Notes: generated by a model from the letters alone, not told the origin. A stretch of DNA of 64,000 nt from Lasiosphaeria ovina (GCA_033439765.1 JAULSN010000002.1:5518001-5582000), one strand, 5' to 3'; shown: positions 49,979 to 61,904, numbered from the stretch's first letter. Translations and numbers: made by a program.

Positions 49979-51441
49979 CTGGAGCATCAAGCCCTGGGCG
50001 AGCTCTGGGAAGATCGCCTAAACGAAGCACATCGAAGCGGGAGTCTCCGGGAATGGCTTTCGAGCTTCCATCCAGGCCAACTCCCTTGTTGACTTGCCAG
50101 CAACGACGCCCATTACGGCTCGTACAATGTCGGGCTCCAGTTTCTCTTCAGCGACGGCACCGTTTGGCTGCCCCGGCTGCCGAGGGTTGGCAAGGTCAGT
50201 GACGGCTACTGTATCTTGACGAAAAGGTGGCCATGGAAGTTGCCGCCATCAATCTCATCCGCCGCGACACCACGATCCCGGTTCCCAAAATCGAGGCTTG
50301 GGGCCTTTCGGCACAGAACCCGCTCGGCCTAGGCCCCTTTATTATTATGAAGTTTATGCAGGACTGTGTAAGCCTCGACGACTTGCTCAAGAACCCAACC
50401 GACGGCACCAGGCTCTTGACTGAAGACATCAGCGACGCCGAGATAGAGATTATCTACAGGTAGATGGCCAGTTTCCAGCTTCAACTTTTCAAACTCGACT
50501 TCAACAGCATCGGTAACCTAGACTCTCCCACTCCGGGGACTTGCTTCCCGACACGGCCGCTGACCCGGAAGGCTCATGATATCCTGCAGACTGGGGGAGT
50601 GGATACATTCGGTATGTTCCTCTCGCCGCCGTTTTTCGCAAATGCACTTACAGAATAAAACTCAGCCGACCGTAGCAAGGGGTTTTCGTCAACGACTGAG
50701 CATTTCCGGTACGTTGTAGAACAAGACTGGGAACAGCTTGTGCGCCAACCAAACTCAGCCTACGGCAAGTACGATGCCATGGCCAGATACCGGTCCTTCA
50801 AGGCCCTCAAGCCTCTGGCCCCAAGGTTCGTTCACGGCTAGTACGGCCGCGCCAAGTTCAAGATTATCTGCGACGACCTTGGCCTAGCAAACTTGATGGT
50901 CAGGAGCAGACAAGACCTCACCGTCGTCGGAGTGGTTGATCCTACGTCGGACCTGCTCAGCTGTTAAGCTCGGCGCCCTGGTGACTGCTCATGGACCGTC
51001 CGACAAACCAGGCGTGGGACTGCGACGGCGACGGCGACGGCGACGGCGACGACACGGGAGAGCCAGCCCACATCACGGGCCACTACTTCAGGTACCTAGA
51101 CATATTCAAGCGGGTCCTGGGCGAGGAAGAGGCCAAGACGCCCGGCCCCGAGAATCGAGAGTTGTCGAGTCTCGTCCAGTGATCGCAAGAGTCGGGCGCC
51201 ATGTGGTTCCACATGCTGCTCCTGACTGGCTTCAACGATCGTTGCTCGTTCCCCTTCACTAAGCTGGTCCAGCAAGTGGGCGAGGACGAGTGGGACAGGC
51301 TGGAGCGACAGCTCGACGACGACGAGGTGGAAGCTTTCGGAGAACAGAAGGTGCTGCAGTTGGAACAGTACAACCAGGAACTGGAGAGGACCGCGGCCAG
51401 TCGAGCCCTCGTCGACGAATTTGAGCCTCGGCTTGACATAG
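49979..51441 (+). pseudogene. APH-fold (aminoglycoside phosphotransferase family) kinase-like pseudogene
   Basis: A decayed member of the fungal APH/choline-kinase-like family. Recognisable pieces in order: NDAHYGSYNVGLQFLF with FSDGTVWLPRLPRVGKV (nucleotide-binding N-lobe), EVAAINLIRRDTTIPVPKIE, NPLGLGPFIIMKFM, KAHDILQTGG, then KIICDDLGLANLMV (the catalytic-loop region, normally H-x-D-x-x-x-x-N; here C-D-D-L-G-L-A-N), VVGVVD (the DFG-equivalent Asp), and a C-terminal FPFTKLVQQVGEDEWDRLER. Lesions: TGA 50090-50092, a frameshift at about 50210, TAG 50461-50463, TAG 50839-50841, a deletion plus frameshift at about 50940, TGA 50982-50984 and TGA 51180-51182. An intron (donor GTATGT near 50613, acceptor ACTCAG near 50666) is still visible. 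A GACGGC hexamer repeat (51015-51050) may be a later expansion. The gene ends are approximate. Confidence 0.8.
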
Positions 51442-52263
51442 CACAGGTTGCCGCTGCTGCTGCGAAAGTTGACCTTGGGACGAGTGGCAACGGCCTGACT
51501 GTTTGCCAAACAAAAGGAAAAATAGAAAGAGAAACAGAAAAAGGAAGAAAAAACATAAGTAAACGAGGAAAATGCCATATAAATAAGAAACGGGACTAAT
51601 AACTCTACTGCCCTTCATCCTGGGGCGGAACCGAAACCTGCGCCTGCGCGAAATGGCCTCTTGTTCGAGACGAGACAGGAACCCCTATTTTACTCAGCTC
51701 CCAGGGCATGGTAGGTGACTCAACCGCAATGTGACACAGACAGGCCGTTATTATCAAGTATCTGGACCATACCCAGACTACAATAGACTGCGATGCAGAG
51801 TGCAATAGGGAAATGGGGTATTCGGATATTAGGAGGTATTGACAAATTAAATAGACATTTTAGGAAAGAGAGGATGCCGTCTTCGAGGGCCCAACTCATC
51901 CCAAGTCGGAGGGTTGGGCTCAAGGGCAAGGGGGTAGGATTGTCAATCGCTGTTCCAGCTTTATCATGCTGGCCCAAAGTATGACATGTCTGCGACCGTG
52001 TAGCAGCCCAGCGCACCGGCGTCCTGTCCGGTCCGGGTGTTTCGACGGAAGCTGTCCATCCTTAATTTTACGCTGATAGGTTGTGAGTCAGAGACACTGC
52101 GAATCGGTAGGCCGGCTGTTTGATGTGCCCCGCCAACTTTTTTATAACGGGCGAACCCCACCACCAATTCACGTCCCCCTCCCCCTCCCCCTCCGTCACA
52201 ATCAGACTCGTACGCCAGCAGAAGAAATCTTGCCATTGTTTGCGCACCACTTCGCAAGACAAC
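51442..52263. promoter_or_regulatory. upstream region of the asparaginyl-tRNA synthetase gene
   Basis: 820 bp; the left part is the tail of the APH-like pseudogene, whose end is uncertain. A frame open to 51599 continues with Lys/Glu/Arg-rich text of no clear origin. The right part is the promoter and leader, with a CCCCCTCCCCCTCCCCCTCC pyrimidine tract at about 52173-52193. Confidence 0.45.
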
Positions 52264-54163
52264 ATGGCAACCCCTCAGGCGCTTGCGGACCGCACAGTCA
52301 AGAGCGACGCAAAGTGCTACATCGATTCGGCGGCTGGCAAGGACGACGAATCCGCCGACGGCTCCCAATCGAAGCCCTACCAGTCTCTCTACCATGCCCT
52401 GGTCCAGCACCTCGATAAGCCCGCGCCTACGTACCTCACCCGAGTCACCCCCAAGGAGGGCTCCGCCGATGGTTCTACCTGGGAAGAGCCGGCCAAGACC
52501 GCCCTGAAGAAGGCCGTCGGCCGCGTCGACGCCTACAAGAAGAAGCTGGCCAAGGACGAGCTGGCCAGCAAGAAGGAGGAGGAGGAGCGCCAGCAGCGCC
52601 TCAAGAACCTTGAGGATGCCAAGAAGATTGTGCTAAGGGAGGACCCGTCGCTGCCGCCCGCCGTCAGGATCAAGCTGAACAACAAGTCGGTCGAGCTGGG
52701 CACCCGCGTCAAGGTCTTTGGTCGCATCCACCGCCTGCGGTCCCAGAAGCAGGCAACCTTCATCACCCTACGGGACGGCTACGGCCTCCTGCAGTGCGTC
52801 TTGCCCGCCGGCGACCTTACCAAAACGTACGACGCCTTGGTCTTCGCCCAGGAAACCTCCATTGTGCTGTACGGCGAGTTGAAGCAGCTGCCGCCCGGCG
52901 CCAGTGCGCCCGACAACCGAGAGCTCCAGGTCGACTACTACAGGGTTCTCGGCTCGGCCCCGAGCGACCTAGATGCCATCACCAACAAGGTCTCCAGGGA
53001 TCAGGACCCTTGGGATGCCCAGATGCTCGACAACAGGCACTTGGTTCTCCGCGGTGAGACCGCCTCGGCCGTCATGAAGCTTCGCGAGTTCGTCGAGCTT
53101 GCCTTCATTGACACGTACCGCGAAATGCACTTCACCAAGGTGTCTCCCCCCGCCATGGTCCAGACCCAGGTCGAGGGAGGCAGCACGCTCTTCAAGTACG
53201 ACTACTACGGCGAGGAAGCCTACCTCACCCAGTCGTCCCAGCTATACCTCGAGACGGTCATCCCGTCTCTTGGCGACGTCTACTGCATCGAGAAGTCCTG
53301 TAAGAGCCGCGCGCCAGATCCCGTACCGTGGCAGAAGTGCAAACTGACTTGCCTCTAGTCCGAGCGGAGAAGAGTCTCACGCGCCGCCATCTCAGCGAAT
53401 ACACGCACATCGAGGGTGAGATGGACTTCATCGAGTTTGACGATCTGCTCGAGCATCTCGAGGAGATCATCTCGCGGGTTGTCGATAAGGTTCAGGGTAA
53501 CGCGGAGGCGGCGGCGTACCTGAAGCTCCTGAACCCCAGCTTCGAGAAGCCGTCACGACCATTTATGCGCATGAAGTACGAAGACGCCATTGAGTGGCTC
53601 AACAAGCAGGATCCCCCTATCCTCAACGAGGAGGGCAACGTCCACAGCTTTGGCGACGACATTGCTGAGGCTGCGGAGCGGAGGATGACGGACATTATCA
53701 ACCGTCCAATCTTCCTCACGCACTTCCCCGTCGAGATCAAGGCGTTCTACATGAAGAAGGACCCAAAGGACCTCCGTGTGACGGAATCCGTAGACGTTCT
53801 CATCCCGGGAGTTGGCGAGATCGTGGGAGGGCAAGTTTCCCCTTATTTTCCAGCATATCAGAATTTTTATCTAATATCTTGTTTCAGGTCCATGCGCATG
53901 GAGGACTACGACGAGCTGATCGCGGCGTACAAGAAGAACGGTATTGGCCCGGAGCCCTACTACTGGTACACGGACCAGCGGAAGTAAGTACTGTTGCTGA
54001 GACTGCCGGGTTTTTCGTTGCTAACCAATGACTCAGGTTTGGAACAACCCCGCATGGAGGATACGGGCTGGGGCTGGAAAGATTCCTTGCCTGGATGGCC
54101 GGCCAGCACACGGTAAGGACGACGACGCTCTACCCGCGCTTCATGGGTCGCGCGAGACCTTAG
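52264..54163 (+). CDS. ded81: cytosolic asparaginyl-tRNA synthetase
   Basis: Class IIb aminoacyl-tRNA synthetase charging tRNA-Asn in the cytosol. Exons 52264-53299, 53359-53830, 53888-53983 and 54037-54163, giving 576 aa. Introns are 59, 57 and 53 nt. The second uses a GC donor (GG followed by GCAAGT) with acceptor GTTTCAG, required to join IPGVGEIVGG to SMRMEDYDELI. A eukaryote-type N-terminal extension with Lys/Glu coiled coil (about 95-125) precedes the OB-fold anticodon-binding domain (VKVFGRIHRLRSQKQATFIT). Class II motif 1 lies around AFIDTYREMHFTKVSPPAMV. Motif 2 is FRAEKSLTRRHLSEYTHIE, and motif 3 is GGYGLGLERFLAW near the C-terminus. There is no mitochondrial presequence. The last exon ends with the usual LYPRFMGRARP. 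Confidence 0.94.
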
Positions 54164-57100
54164 AACACGAAGTGGGGACGGAAGAGAAGACAGCCAGGGA
54201 AGGAGGGATGGTTTATAGACGGTGGGAGAAGGCATGGGGTTTGGTGCTCAGTTCTCTTGCAGCAAGATCCCCGGAAATAGATTCAGTCTTTGATCGTGTG
54301 TTTCATTGTGTTGATATGACAGCCTTCGTCGAGAGTGAACCCCTGAGATAGAATTCCAAAACCCCTATTTCCCACCACCAGCACACAAGTAAATACCTTT
54401 CTAAGCCGGATTTATTTACTCTCAAAACCCTACCTTACCATACTTTGTATCCAAGTACAGAGTGCAGTGCCACGCCAACAGGAATTGATACGGATCGTTA
54501 TCATCGTTACCTACCTACTTGCAGGGGATCGCATCGTATTCTGGCGCGGATCGCTACCATACCTGGGTAGGTATGTGGAGGTAGGCAGCCAGAAGAAAGC
54601 CACGCCGCATGCAAGTTGTGGGCTCAAACGTCTCCCCCGCCGCCACAAAAGTTGTAGGTGCAGCTACCTACCTTAGGTATACACACATATGTATGTACCT
54701 TGGATGGGGTGTAGATACCTGTCTGCCTGCCATGCCTGCCTTGCCTTGCCTTGCCTTGCCTTGCCTAACGTCGGTTATTTCGGAAGAGCATATCTGCCCT
54801 GCTGTAGGTTCTCTTTTAGATATAGATAGATAAGAGATTTCATTGATGGTTTGGCTTGACTTGGGTTGACTTGGCTGCGTAGACACATATCTAGGACGGG
54901 ACATGATGATAGACAGATGGGCGTGAGGAAGATGAATATCTCTTACAGACACCTACCTATCTAGATACCTTGGGTAAGTTGATGGGAATGGCTGGGGTTC
55001 CATGTTTTGGTTACCTCGCCTTGCCATGCCTTGCCTTCCTGACCTCGCCTTACCTTGCCTTGCCTACCTTGCCTCTACTTCCCTGACCTTAGCCACATGC
55101 GCCGTTCTGGTTGACTTTTTTTTTGGTGATAACATGCAGGTATGTACGCTGCGGCCAAAAGAGGCCCGGTGCTGTCCTGTATAGACCTGTTTTCCGCTTT
55201 GCTCGCCTCTTGTAGTGTGCGCAGCGGGTTCCTGCAGGAACAAGAACGAATGTGGCACAGCTGGCTGTCTGGCCGTCTGGCTGGCCTTTTGGTCTGCCTG
55301 CCTGCCTTACTTCCTGCCTTACTACTTCCTAGTGTCTCTCTCTTTTTTTTTTTTTTGGGCAGCCACTTCCCCTTTTACGAGCTATCACCAACAACCTGGA
55401 AGATGGCGGAGGCTTGGTTGTCGTACGTAGTGGTTGGTGGTGTCAATGGCTGTGTTGGTTCTTGGGCTGCATATCACACACACAGCCAACCGGGCCGGCA
55501 GCCACGAAAGGAAGTCCTGGATGCCAAAAACGAAACACTTGAGCTTCTAGAACAGGGCGCCAGTGATCCCCGGGCCCCCAAGGCAGGTCTCTCTAAAACT
55601 TTTATGTTTTGAATCTTTTCTTGGTATACAGCACAGGGCGCCGGCTGGCTGGCGGGCTGGCGCCCGTGAATGAATGGGGGGGATTCGAGGTCTCTAGCCC
55701 TGTGGTCATTTCGCCGCCCATAATGCGCACGGTGCTGGACGGCGCTTGCTGAAATGACAAGACTACAGTGCGAGCCAGCCAGAATCTGATTTCGTACGGT
55801 ATGAGGGATGAAACATTGCCGGCTGGGTATTCCGTAGCCCTTTTCTAGCTGCAACCATGGACCGTGGGGACCTCTCTCCGGTCTCCACGCTCCCCTTGCC
55901 TACGGCGGTTTCAACCCAAACCTTCGGTGACCGTCGTCCCTACCTTACTCTCCAGCACGCGTGGGCACGCGTGGACATGCCTAATGTAGGCATTTCTTTT
56001 CTCAACAAGCTACAATCCCCCTTCCCCCCTAGGTTGAGACACTGCATTCGCCTCGCTGGCTCGATGGGGGGACAAACAGACAGCCAGAGAGGCCGGACGA
56101 GACGGCGTGGAGAGAGGCCTAGGTGGGCTTATTATTATCCAATTCTGACTTCCAGGAACAAGACAGGCAGCGTCGATCGCCGTCGGGATCCCGCTGGTTG
56201 GCCGCCCTGGCTCTGTGGGCTGGCCGTTGTAGTGTGCCTACCTTGCGCAGTGCGTGCAGTACTGTACATACCTTATGTAGGTGACGAGCATCCGGGTATT
56301 CTTGACCCTGCACGGCATTGGTGGTTTGTGGGTGTCTGCGCCCGCGGGAGATCGGCCAGTTCGCTCCTCGCTCGTCATCACTCCCCCCTATCCAGAACTC
56401 TCTCCACAGTTACGGATATTAGTTCAGTGAAGCGGGATTCCCACCGAGCAAGCCGATCATCACAAGGCGACTACGTACCTAGGTTCGGATGGAGAGCTAA
56501 ACATCTCACTTCACAGTCGGCCTGGGAGAGAATGTGCTGTACGCGCTCCGAAGGCTAAGGCGGTCAATGATTGAACGCACGGTCATTACCAAGGTAGATC
56601 GGATACGGAGAGTAAGATCTGTACCAGGTAGCTATTGGTGGCCGTGAGACCGGTAAATTTGCTCCCCCCTCTTCCATTCCAATGGCGGACGAGCCGGTGG
56701 TGGTGCTGCATTGGCAGTGATCTTGTCTCGCCGCAAGGCCAAGAACTCTTCCCCCGTGTGACCAGCTCCGGACGGACACTGTAAGTTGGGAATATTGTAG
56801 TGTGCCTGTGTATCAGTGATGAAGAGGGTTTATTGGCATTATGTCTACTGTCTAGGCATGGCCCCGGATTGCATGATGGCGGCCCCCTCCGGATGTCTCC
56901 TCTGCTTTCCCACCAGTGCCACCTCCACTCTTTAGATAGTAAGGGTCCCACCGGCTGCCCTCGGTGGGGATGCAACGGTGCAACCCCGTTCCTGAATCTG
57001 ACGAGTCTAGGCGCGTCTGCTGCTGGGTTAACTCAGCAGCTAACGTGCTCAGACCAGACAGGGGCCGCAAGGGGCTGCAGGACGGCGTGCAAGTGTGCAG

Positions 57101-58983
57101 CAAACCAGCTCCTCACTTAGTACAGTAAGAGAACTTTAATTCATCAAGATTGCAACTCGCAGTTTGCATCTCGCATCGATGGCGCTGGTGCTGGCCACTT
57201 GGGACTGAGTGGTGGCCGACATTGACATCAGATGAGTGTTTGACTCTGGCCCCATTCATTGCCGATCAAAGGAGCGGCAAGCGACCGAGACCTTGCCGGC
57301 CTCGGTACGGAATGCATGCATGTACAGTACGGAGTAGGTACAGTATCCCTGGCCAAATTACTGTGGTTTGCATACGTCGTGATCGTCGACGCAGTTCATT
57401 TATCAGGGCCGTCCCTCAACGCATTGCGGTCGGTACATGAAGTAGAGATGGAAGTCAGCATTATCGGGGTGGTGGTGTCGGTTGCAGACTTATTGGCAGG
57501 GTGTGTATTGGTGGTCTCTTGGGAACATGGACAAGTGTGGATAACGGCCGCGTTGTACTCGCTCAGGGCCAGAGCCTGCCCATTCGCGGCTATTTTTGCG
57601 CCGTCTCGCGCCACGACAGCGGCCTGGGGACAAGAAAAGAGGACCTGGCCGTTGGTAGGCTAAACGTACTGTACCCGTACCGTACCCGGCATGGGGCTCC
57701 GAGCGTCTACCCTAAGGTACCCTACCTCCTGAGATCCCCTGCCCAGCAGCAATTAAACTAGCTCCCTGAGCCAGTCCCGTTTAGGGCCGCCTCCTTCTTA
57801 GGTTGTCAGTCCTCCACCCAGGCTCACCTCCCTTCTCCCTCCCTGTCACCACTCACCCCTTCGCCTTCTTTTTCCTCTTTTTTTCTCTTGTGCTCACTCC
57901 TCACTCATTCGACTTTTTTTTTTTGGCCGTTTTTTAACCTCCCCTCGGTATATCTTTTTTTTTCTTCTTCTCCGACTTCGTTTTTTGCCGGCCCCTTCTG
58001 CAGGAGCTCTCTCGGACGTGCGCGTGATTTACAAAAGCCGCGTCCTCGTCCATCCTTTGCAGACACGGGCTGCGCTTCCCAGCTTTTTTCTCTCAAGTTC
58101 TCGACCCTCGTTGGGACTTCCCAGCTGCCCTGCCTCCTTTGTGGGCTTGCCTTCGTTCATCTTTCCACATTCGTTCCTCGAGATATTCGTTTCTAATAGT
58201 TTGTTCCAACCAACCAATACCGGACGACGGCTTTTTGCCCCCAATCTCTTCTGGTCCCAGAAAAAAGCTTTACCTCTGTCTACCAGAAGATTGAAGGGAG
58301 AAAAAAAACAGCCCGTCCCCCTACAAGTCTCTTGACCCCTTCTCGACGCTCGCTTGAAGAGAAAACACAATTACTCCAACCGAATTACGATAGCCTTTTA
58401 ATAACAGCATCCATATCCTACCTCCTTTGTTTCTCGATCGAACCCCTCTCGAACCCCTTGCGCGAGCCGGTTGTCTTTGGTCGAGCCCCACGGGGAAGAA
58501 AAGGGACCGCTCTCGCCTCGGCCCAGTTCTATTGGAAGAAAGGGGGATTGCATTGCCTTGCCTTGTCGAATACTTCTTTCTCTGGATCCGGCCTGTGCCG
58601 TCCAGCGCCGCCGCCTCTCCGTGTTCCAAGCCTTTTTACTTTTGGGCAACCTTCAACAAGGCCCCCAAATTACGGCTACCCACTCCGCGCCACCCTGCGC
58701 CTTTGAGCTGTCTTGCGGTTCGCCCTTCTCTTGTCACATCGTCGAGTAGCGTCACGACAACCTTGAAGGAGGATCCGATCCCCGAGTTCCGCCATTGAAT
58801 CGGTCCATACTCCCGGAAGACCAATCTTGAGATAGCGGTCCGTGTTCCGTGCGAACACCACTCTCTACACATTCCAACGCATATCCCCGAGTCCGTGCCT
58901 TCTCAAAGGGCACGTAATCCTTCAAAACGGCTGTCCTATCCCACGTCGCTAGGGACAGTCTTGTCCCTCCGCATCTGCTCGGG
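54164..58983. other. long gene-poor spacer and pyrimidine-rich leader of the Nrd1-like gene
   Basis: 4.8 kb. The first 300 bp are the AsnRS 3' flank. TTGCC/CTACC/CTTACC words are frequent at 54425-55080. ORFs such as 55142-55612 and 55857-56558 have no domains. From about 57780 to 58983 the plus strand is strongly pyrimidine-rich, with several T8-9 runs (57913, 57957), as in long fungal 5' leaders of regulatory genes. Confidence 0.5.
54735..54766. repeat. (TTGCC)n pentamer repeat
   Basis: About five tandem TTGCC units, the same unit as at 21015-21040; looser copies recur at 55017-55075. Confidence 0.85.
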
Positions 58984-61413
58984 ATGCAGGACATGTCTGG
59001 TCCTCAGGCCGGGCCCAGCGCCTCTGGCCGCTTTGGCCATGCCTCGAAGCCTTCCAACAGCGACACGGGCTTCTCCCATGGCGCTTTCGCTTCCAACATC
59101 TCTGGCTTCGGCGACAGGCATCCTCGACGCGCCAACATTCCTTCCATCAACACGCAGCCAGTACAGCAGGCGCCCGTCAATGGCGCCGACATGACCACTC
59201 CCGGCACTGCCTTTGACATGCAGTTCACGCCTTTGCTTCCGTCCCAACTGCTCCTCGGGAGCCCCTTCCAGCCCGGAACCCCTGCCGCTTTCAGCAACCC
59301 TCATTTCCAGAGCGTGTCGAGCTACCAGCATGCCCAGCAGCAGAACCTGCAGAACCTACAGAATCTCCAGAACCTTCAGCAAGCTCAGCAGAACCAGCAG
59401 CAGCAGCAGCAGCAGCAGCAGAACGGCGCCTCGAGCCCGACCCAGCAGCACATCTCCCCCCAGATGTATCAGACGATGGTGTCTCCCTCGGCTTATGGCG
59501 CCCCCCAGTTCTACTCGCCCCAGTCGCCAACCGTCTCTTTTGGCAACATGACGGGCCAGATGCAGGTGCAGATGCAGCCGACCTCGCCAGTGTCAATGGG
59601 CCCGGGCATGGTCACGGGCACCAGCCGCACCGTGTATCTGGGCAACATCCCCCCCGACACGTCTGCCGAGGAGATCCTGGGACACGTCCGCAGCGGTCAG
59701 ATCGAGTCGGTCCGGCTTCTGCCCGACAAGAACTGCGCTTTCATCTCGTTCCTGGACGCAAGCTCTGCCACGCATTTCCACTCTGATGCCATCTTGAAAA
59801 AGCTCTGCGTCAAGGGCCAGGATATCAAAATCGGCTGGGGTAAGCCCTCGCAGGTGCCGTCCTCTGTCGCTGTCGCCGTCCAGCAGTCCGGCGCCTCGCG
59901 GAACGTCTACCTCGGAAACATGCCCGAGGACATTAGCGAAGAGGAGCTGCGCGAGGACCTCGGCAAGTTCGGTGCCATTGACGCGATCAAGATTGTGCGC
60001 GAGAAGAACATTGCCTTTGTCCATTTCCTGTCCATCGCCAATGCCATCAAGGCCGTGTCCCAGCTCCCCCAGGAGCCAAAGTGGCAGTCGCCCCGCCGTG
60101 TCTACTACGGAAAGGACCGGTGCGCCTACGTCTCCAAGACGCAGCAACAGAACGCCGCTCAGTATCTGGGCATCGCCCCTGGCTATGCGCACATGCTGAC
60201 CGGTGCCGACCGGGACCTCATCTCCAGCGCTCTGGCCCAGCAGTCGGTGGCTGCGGCTGCGGTCGCGACCACGGCTGGCGGGATCAACAACCTCGGCAAC
60301 CGGACCATCTACCTCGGAAATATCCACCCCGAGACCACAATCGAGGAAATCTGCAATGTAGTGCGAGGAGGGCTGCTGCACCATATCCGATATATCCCCG
60401 ACAAGCACATCTGCTTCGTCACTTTCATTGACCCCACGGCTGCGGCGTCTTTCTACGCGCTGAGCAATTTGCAGGGACTCATGATCCACAACCGCCGCCT
60501 GAAGATTGGCTGGGGAAAGCACTCGGGCGCTCTCCCGCCTGCCATCGCCCTGGCCGTCAGCGGTGGAGCCTCGCGCAACGTGTATATCGGAAATCTCGAC
60601 GAGACGTGGACCGAAGAGCGCCTGAGGCAGGACTTTTCAGAGTATGGCGAGATTGAGCTGGTCAACACGCTGCGCGAGAAGAGCTGTGCGTTTGTCAACT
60701 TTACCAACATTGCAAATGCCATCAAGGCCATTGAGGCTGTCCGAGGCAAGGAGGAGTACAAGAAGTTCAAGGTTAACTTTGGCAAAGACCGCTGTGGTAA
60801 CCCCCCTCGCCAGCCGCAGCAATCCCAATCCCCGCGGGAGCAGGTCCCCTCGCCTCCGCCCCAGGGTTCTAGCCAAAACGGAAGCTCGCCGACGAATTCG
60901 GGCACTCCCAGCGGCCCCGGGCTGTTCAACACCTCGAGCAACCCCCTGACGCTATACCTGAGCCACGTGTCTCAGCAGGCTCATCAACAGCAGCACCAGC
61001 AGCACCAGGTGCTAGCTGTCCAGCAGGCGGCGCTCTTTGGGACGGCCGCTTCGTCGCCTAACGAGCCCGGCCTCACTCTAGAGGTCCCACAAGGACCCAT
61101 CTCTGGTCATCAGCAGTCTGCGAGTATGTCCAACGGGTATATTACGAACACCAGCACATCTGGTGCCACAACCATTGGTGGGCTGCTCGCGCCCGGGCGC
61201 GCGTCCCACAGCCGCGCCGTGAGCCTTCCGGTTCTGGCTCCCGGGTTTGAGAACGGCGGCACCAGCCCGAACAGCCTCCAGGGTAGCACCGGAGGCAGCG
61301 ACGGCGAGCGCCGCGGCCATCAGTACCAGGGCAGTTATGGGGGCATGGGAGGGTTTGGTCTGGCCATCCAAGGCAGTCTTAATGGTTGGGTAGAGGAGGA
61401 AGTGGCAAACTAA
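58984..61413 (+). CDS. four-RRM RNA-binding protein of the Nrd1/MARD1 type
   Basis: Single exon, 809 aa. Homologous in layout to fission yeast Nrd1 (negative regulator of differentiation), which binds and stabilises mRNAs such as the myosin light-chain transcript and restrains sexual differentiation. Four RRMs: about 215-288 (RTVYLGNIPPDTSAEEIL), 306-380 (RNVYLGNMPEDISEEELRED), 439-512 (RTIYLGNIHPETTIEEICNV) and 530-603 (RNVYIGNLDETWTEERLRQD). Their RNP1 cores read NCAFISFLD, NIAFVHFLS, HICFVTFID and SCAFVNFTN. The N-terminus (1-210) is disordered, with LQNLQNLQNLQ repeats and a poly-Gln run of about ten. The C-terminus is Ser/Gln/Gly-rich. The long leader upstream suggests post-transcriptional control, which is inference. 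The first ATG of the frame also fits fungal homologs starting shortly before a Gly/Ser-rich region. Confidence 0.88.
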   Translation: MQDMSGPQAGPSASGRFGHASKPSNSDTGFSHGAFASNISGFGDRHPRRANIPSINTQPVQQAPVNGADMTTPGTAFDMQFTPLLPSQLLLGSPFQPGTPAAFSNPHFQSVSSYQHAQQQNLQNLQNLQNLQQAQQNQQQQQQQQQNGASSPTQQHISPQMYQTMVSPSAYGAPQFYSPQSPTVSFGNMTGQMQVQMQPTSPVSMGPGMVTGTSRTVYLGNIPPDTSAEEILGHVRSGQIESVRLLPDKNCAFISFLDASSATHFHSDAILKKLCVKGQDIKIGWGKPSQVPSSVAVAVQQSGASRNVYLGNMPEDISEEELREDLGKFGAIDAIKIVREKNIAFVHFLSIANAIKAVSQLPQEPKWQSPRRVYYGKDRCAYVSKTQQQNAAQYLGIAPGYAHMLTGADRDLISSALAQQSVAAAAVATTAGGINNLGNRTIYLGNIHPETTIEEICNVVRGGLLHHIRYIPDKHICFVTFIDPTAAASFYALSNLQGLMIHNRRLKIGWGKHSGALPPAIALAVSGGASRNVYIGNLDETWTEERLRQDFSEYGEIELVNTLREKSCAFVNFTNIANAIKAIEAVRGKEEYKKFKVNFGKDRCGNPPRQPQQSQSPREQVPSPPPQGSSQNGSSPTNSGTPSGPGLFNTSSNPLTLYLSHVSQQAHQQQHQQHQVLAVQQAALFGTAASSPNEPGLTLEVPQGPISGHQQSASMSNGYITNTSTSGATTIGGLLAPGRASHSRAVSLPVLAPGFENGGTSPNSLQGSTGGSDGERRGHQYQGSYGGMGGFGLAIQGSLNGWVEEEVAN

Positions 61414-61904
61414 GACGTAGGGTAATTATCTGGCGGCGACTAATTGGGTTGGGAACGGGTACGAGCACGACGCACGTGCGGCAGCGAGATGAGGACGGGG
61501 ACAAGTTTTGTTAGTTTTGTTGTAATTGTTGGGGGTTGTTTATTCGGTTCCGGTTTCTACTTTGGTTCCCTCTCCTTTTTCATCTCTTGTTTAATCTACC
61601 GGGATCTTTTATTATAATAGCGGAGTACTTCAGCTGTATCATGTTTTGTCTTGGGATTGTTTGTTCTGTGAAGTTCAAGTTCCTTGGTATTCTCGCTTGG
61701 CTGGTGGGATGGGCGAGCGTGGTGTCTTGTTTATAAACAAAGCAGGGATATCGGTGTGCTTCGTGTTATAACTACCTAAGGTACCTACTTTATGAACGTA
61801 CGTACGTGCTTGCGGGCTTTAGTTTGTTTTATGAGGGCCGTATTGGGTTTTACCTATATGTTGTGCCCAATTTGCCAGCTGCTGGGTTCGGATCAAGTGA
61901 TTGT

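Noticed and set aside
55142..55612. 156-aa plus-strand frame with hydrophobic stretch
   Set aside because: Its hydrophobic part is a reading of CTGCCTTACTT and T-run low-complexity DNA, and no start or splice support was found.
59593..60522. 309-aa frame on the minus strand
   Set aside because: Antisense shadow of the RRM region of the Nrd1-like gene.
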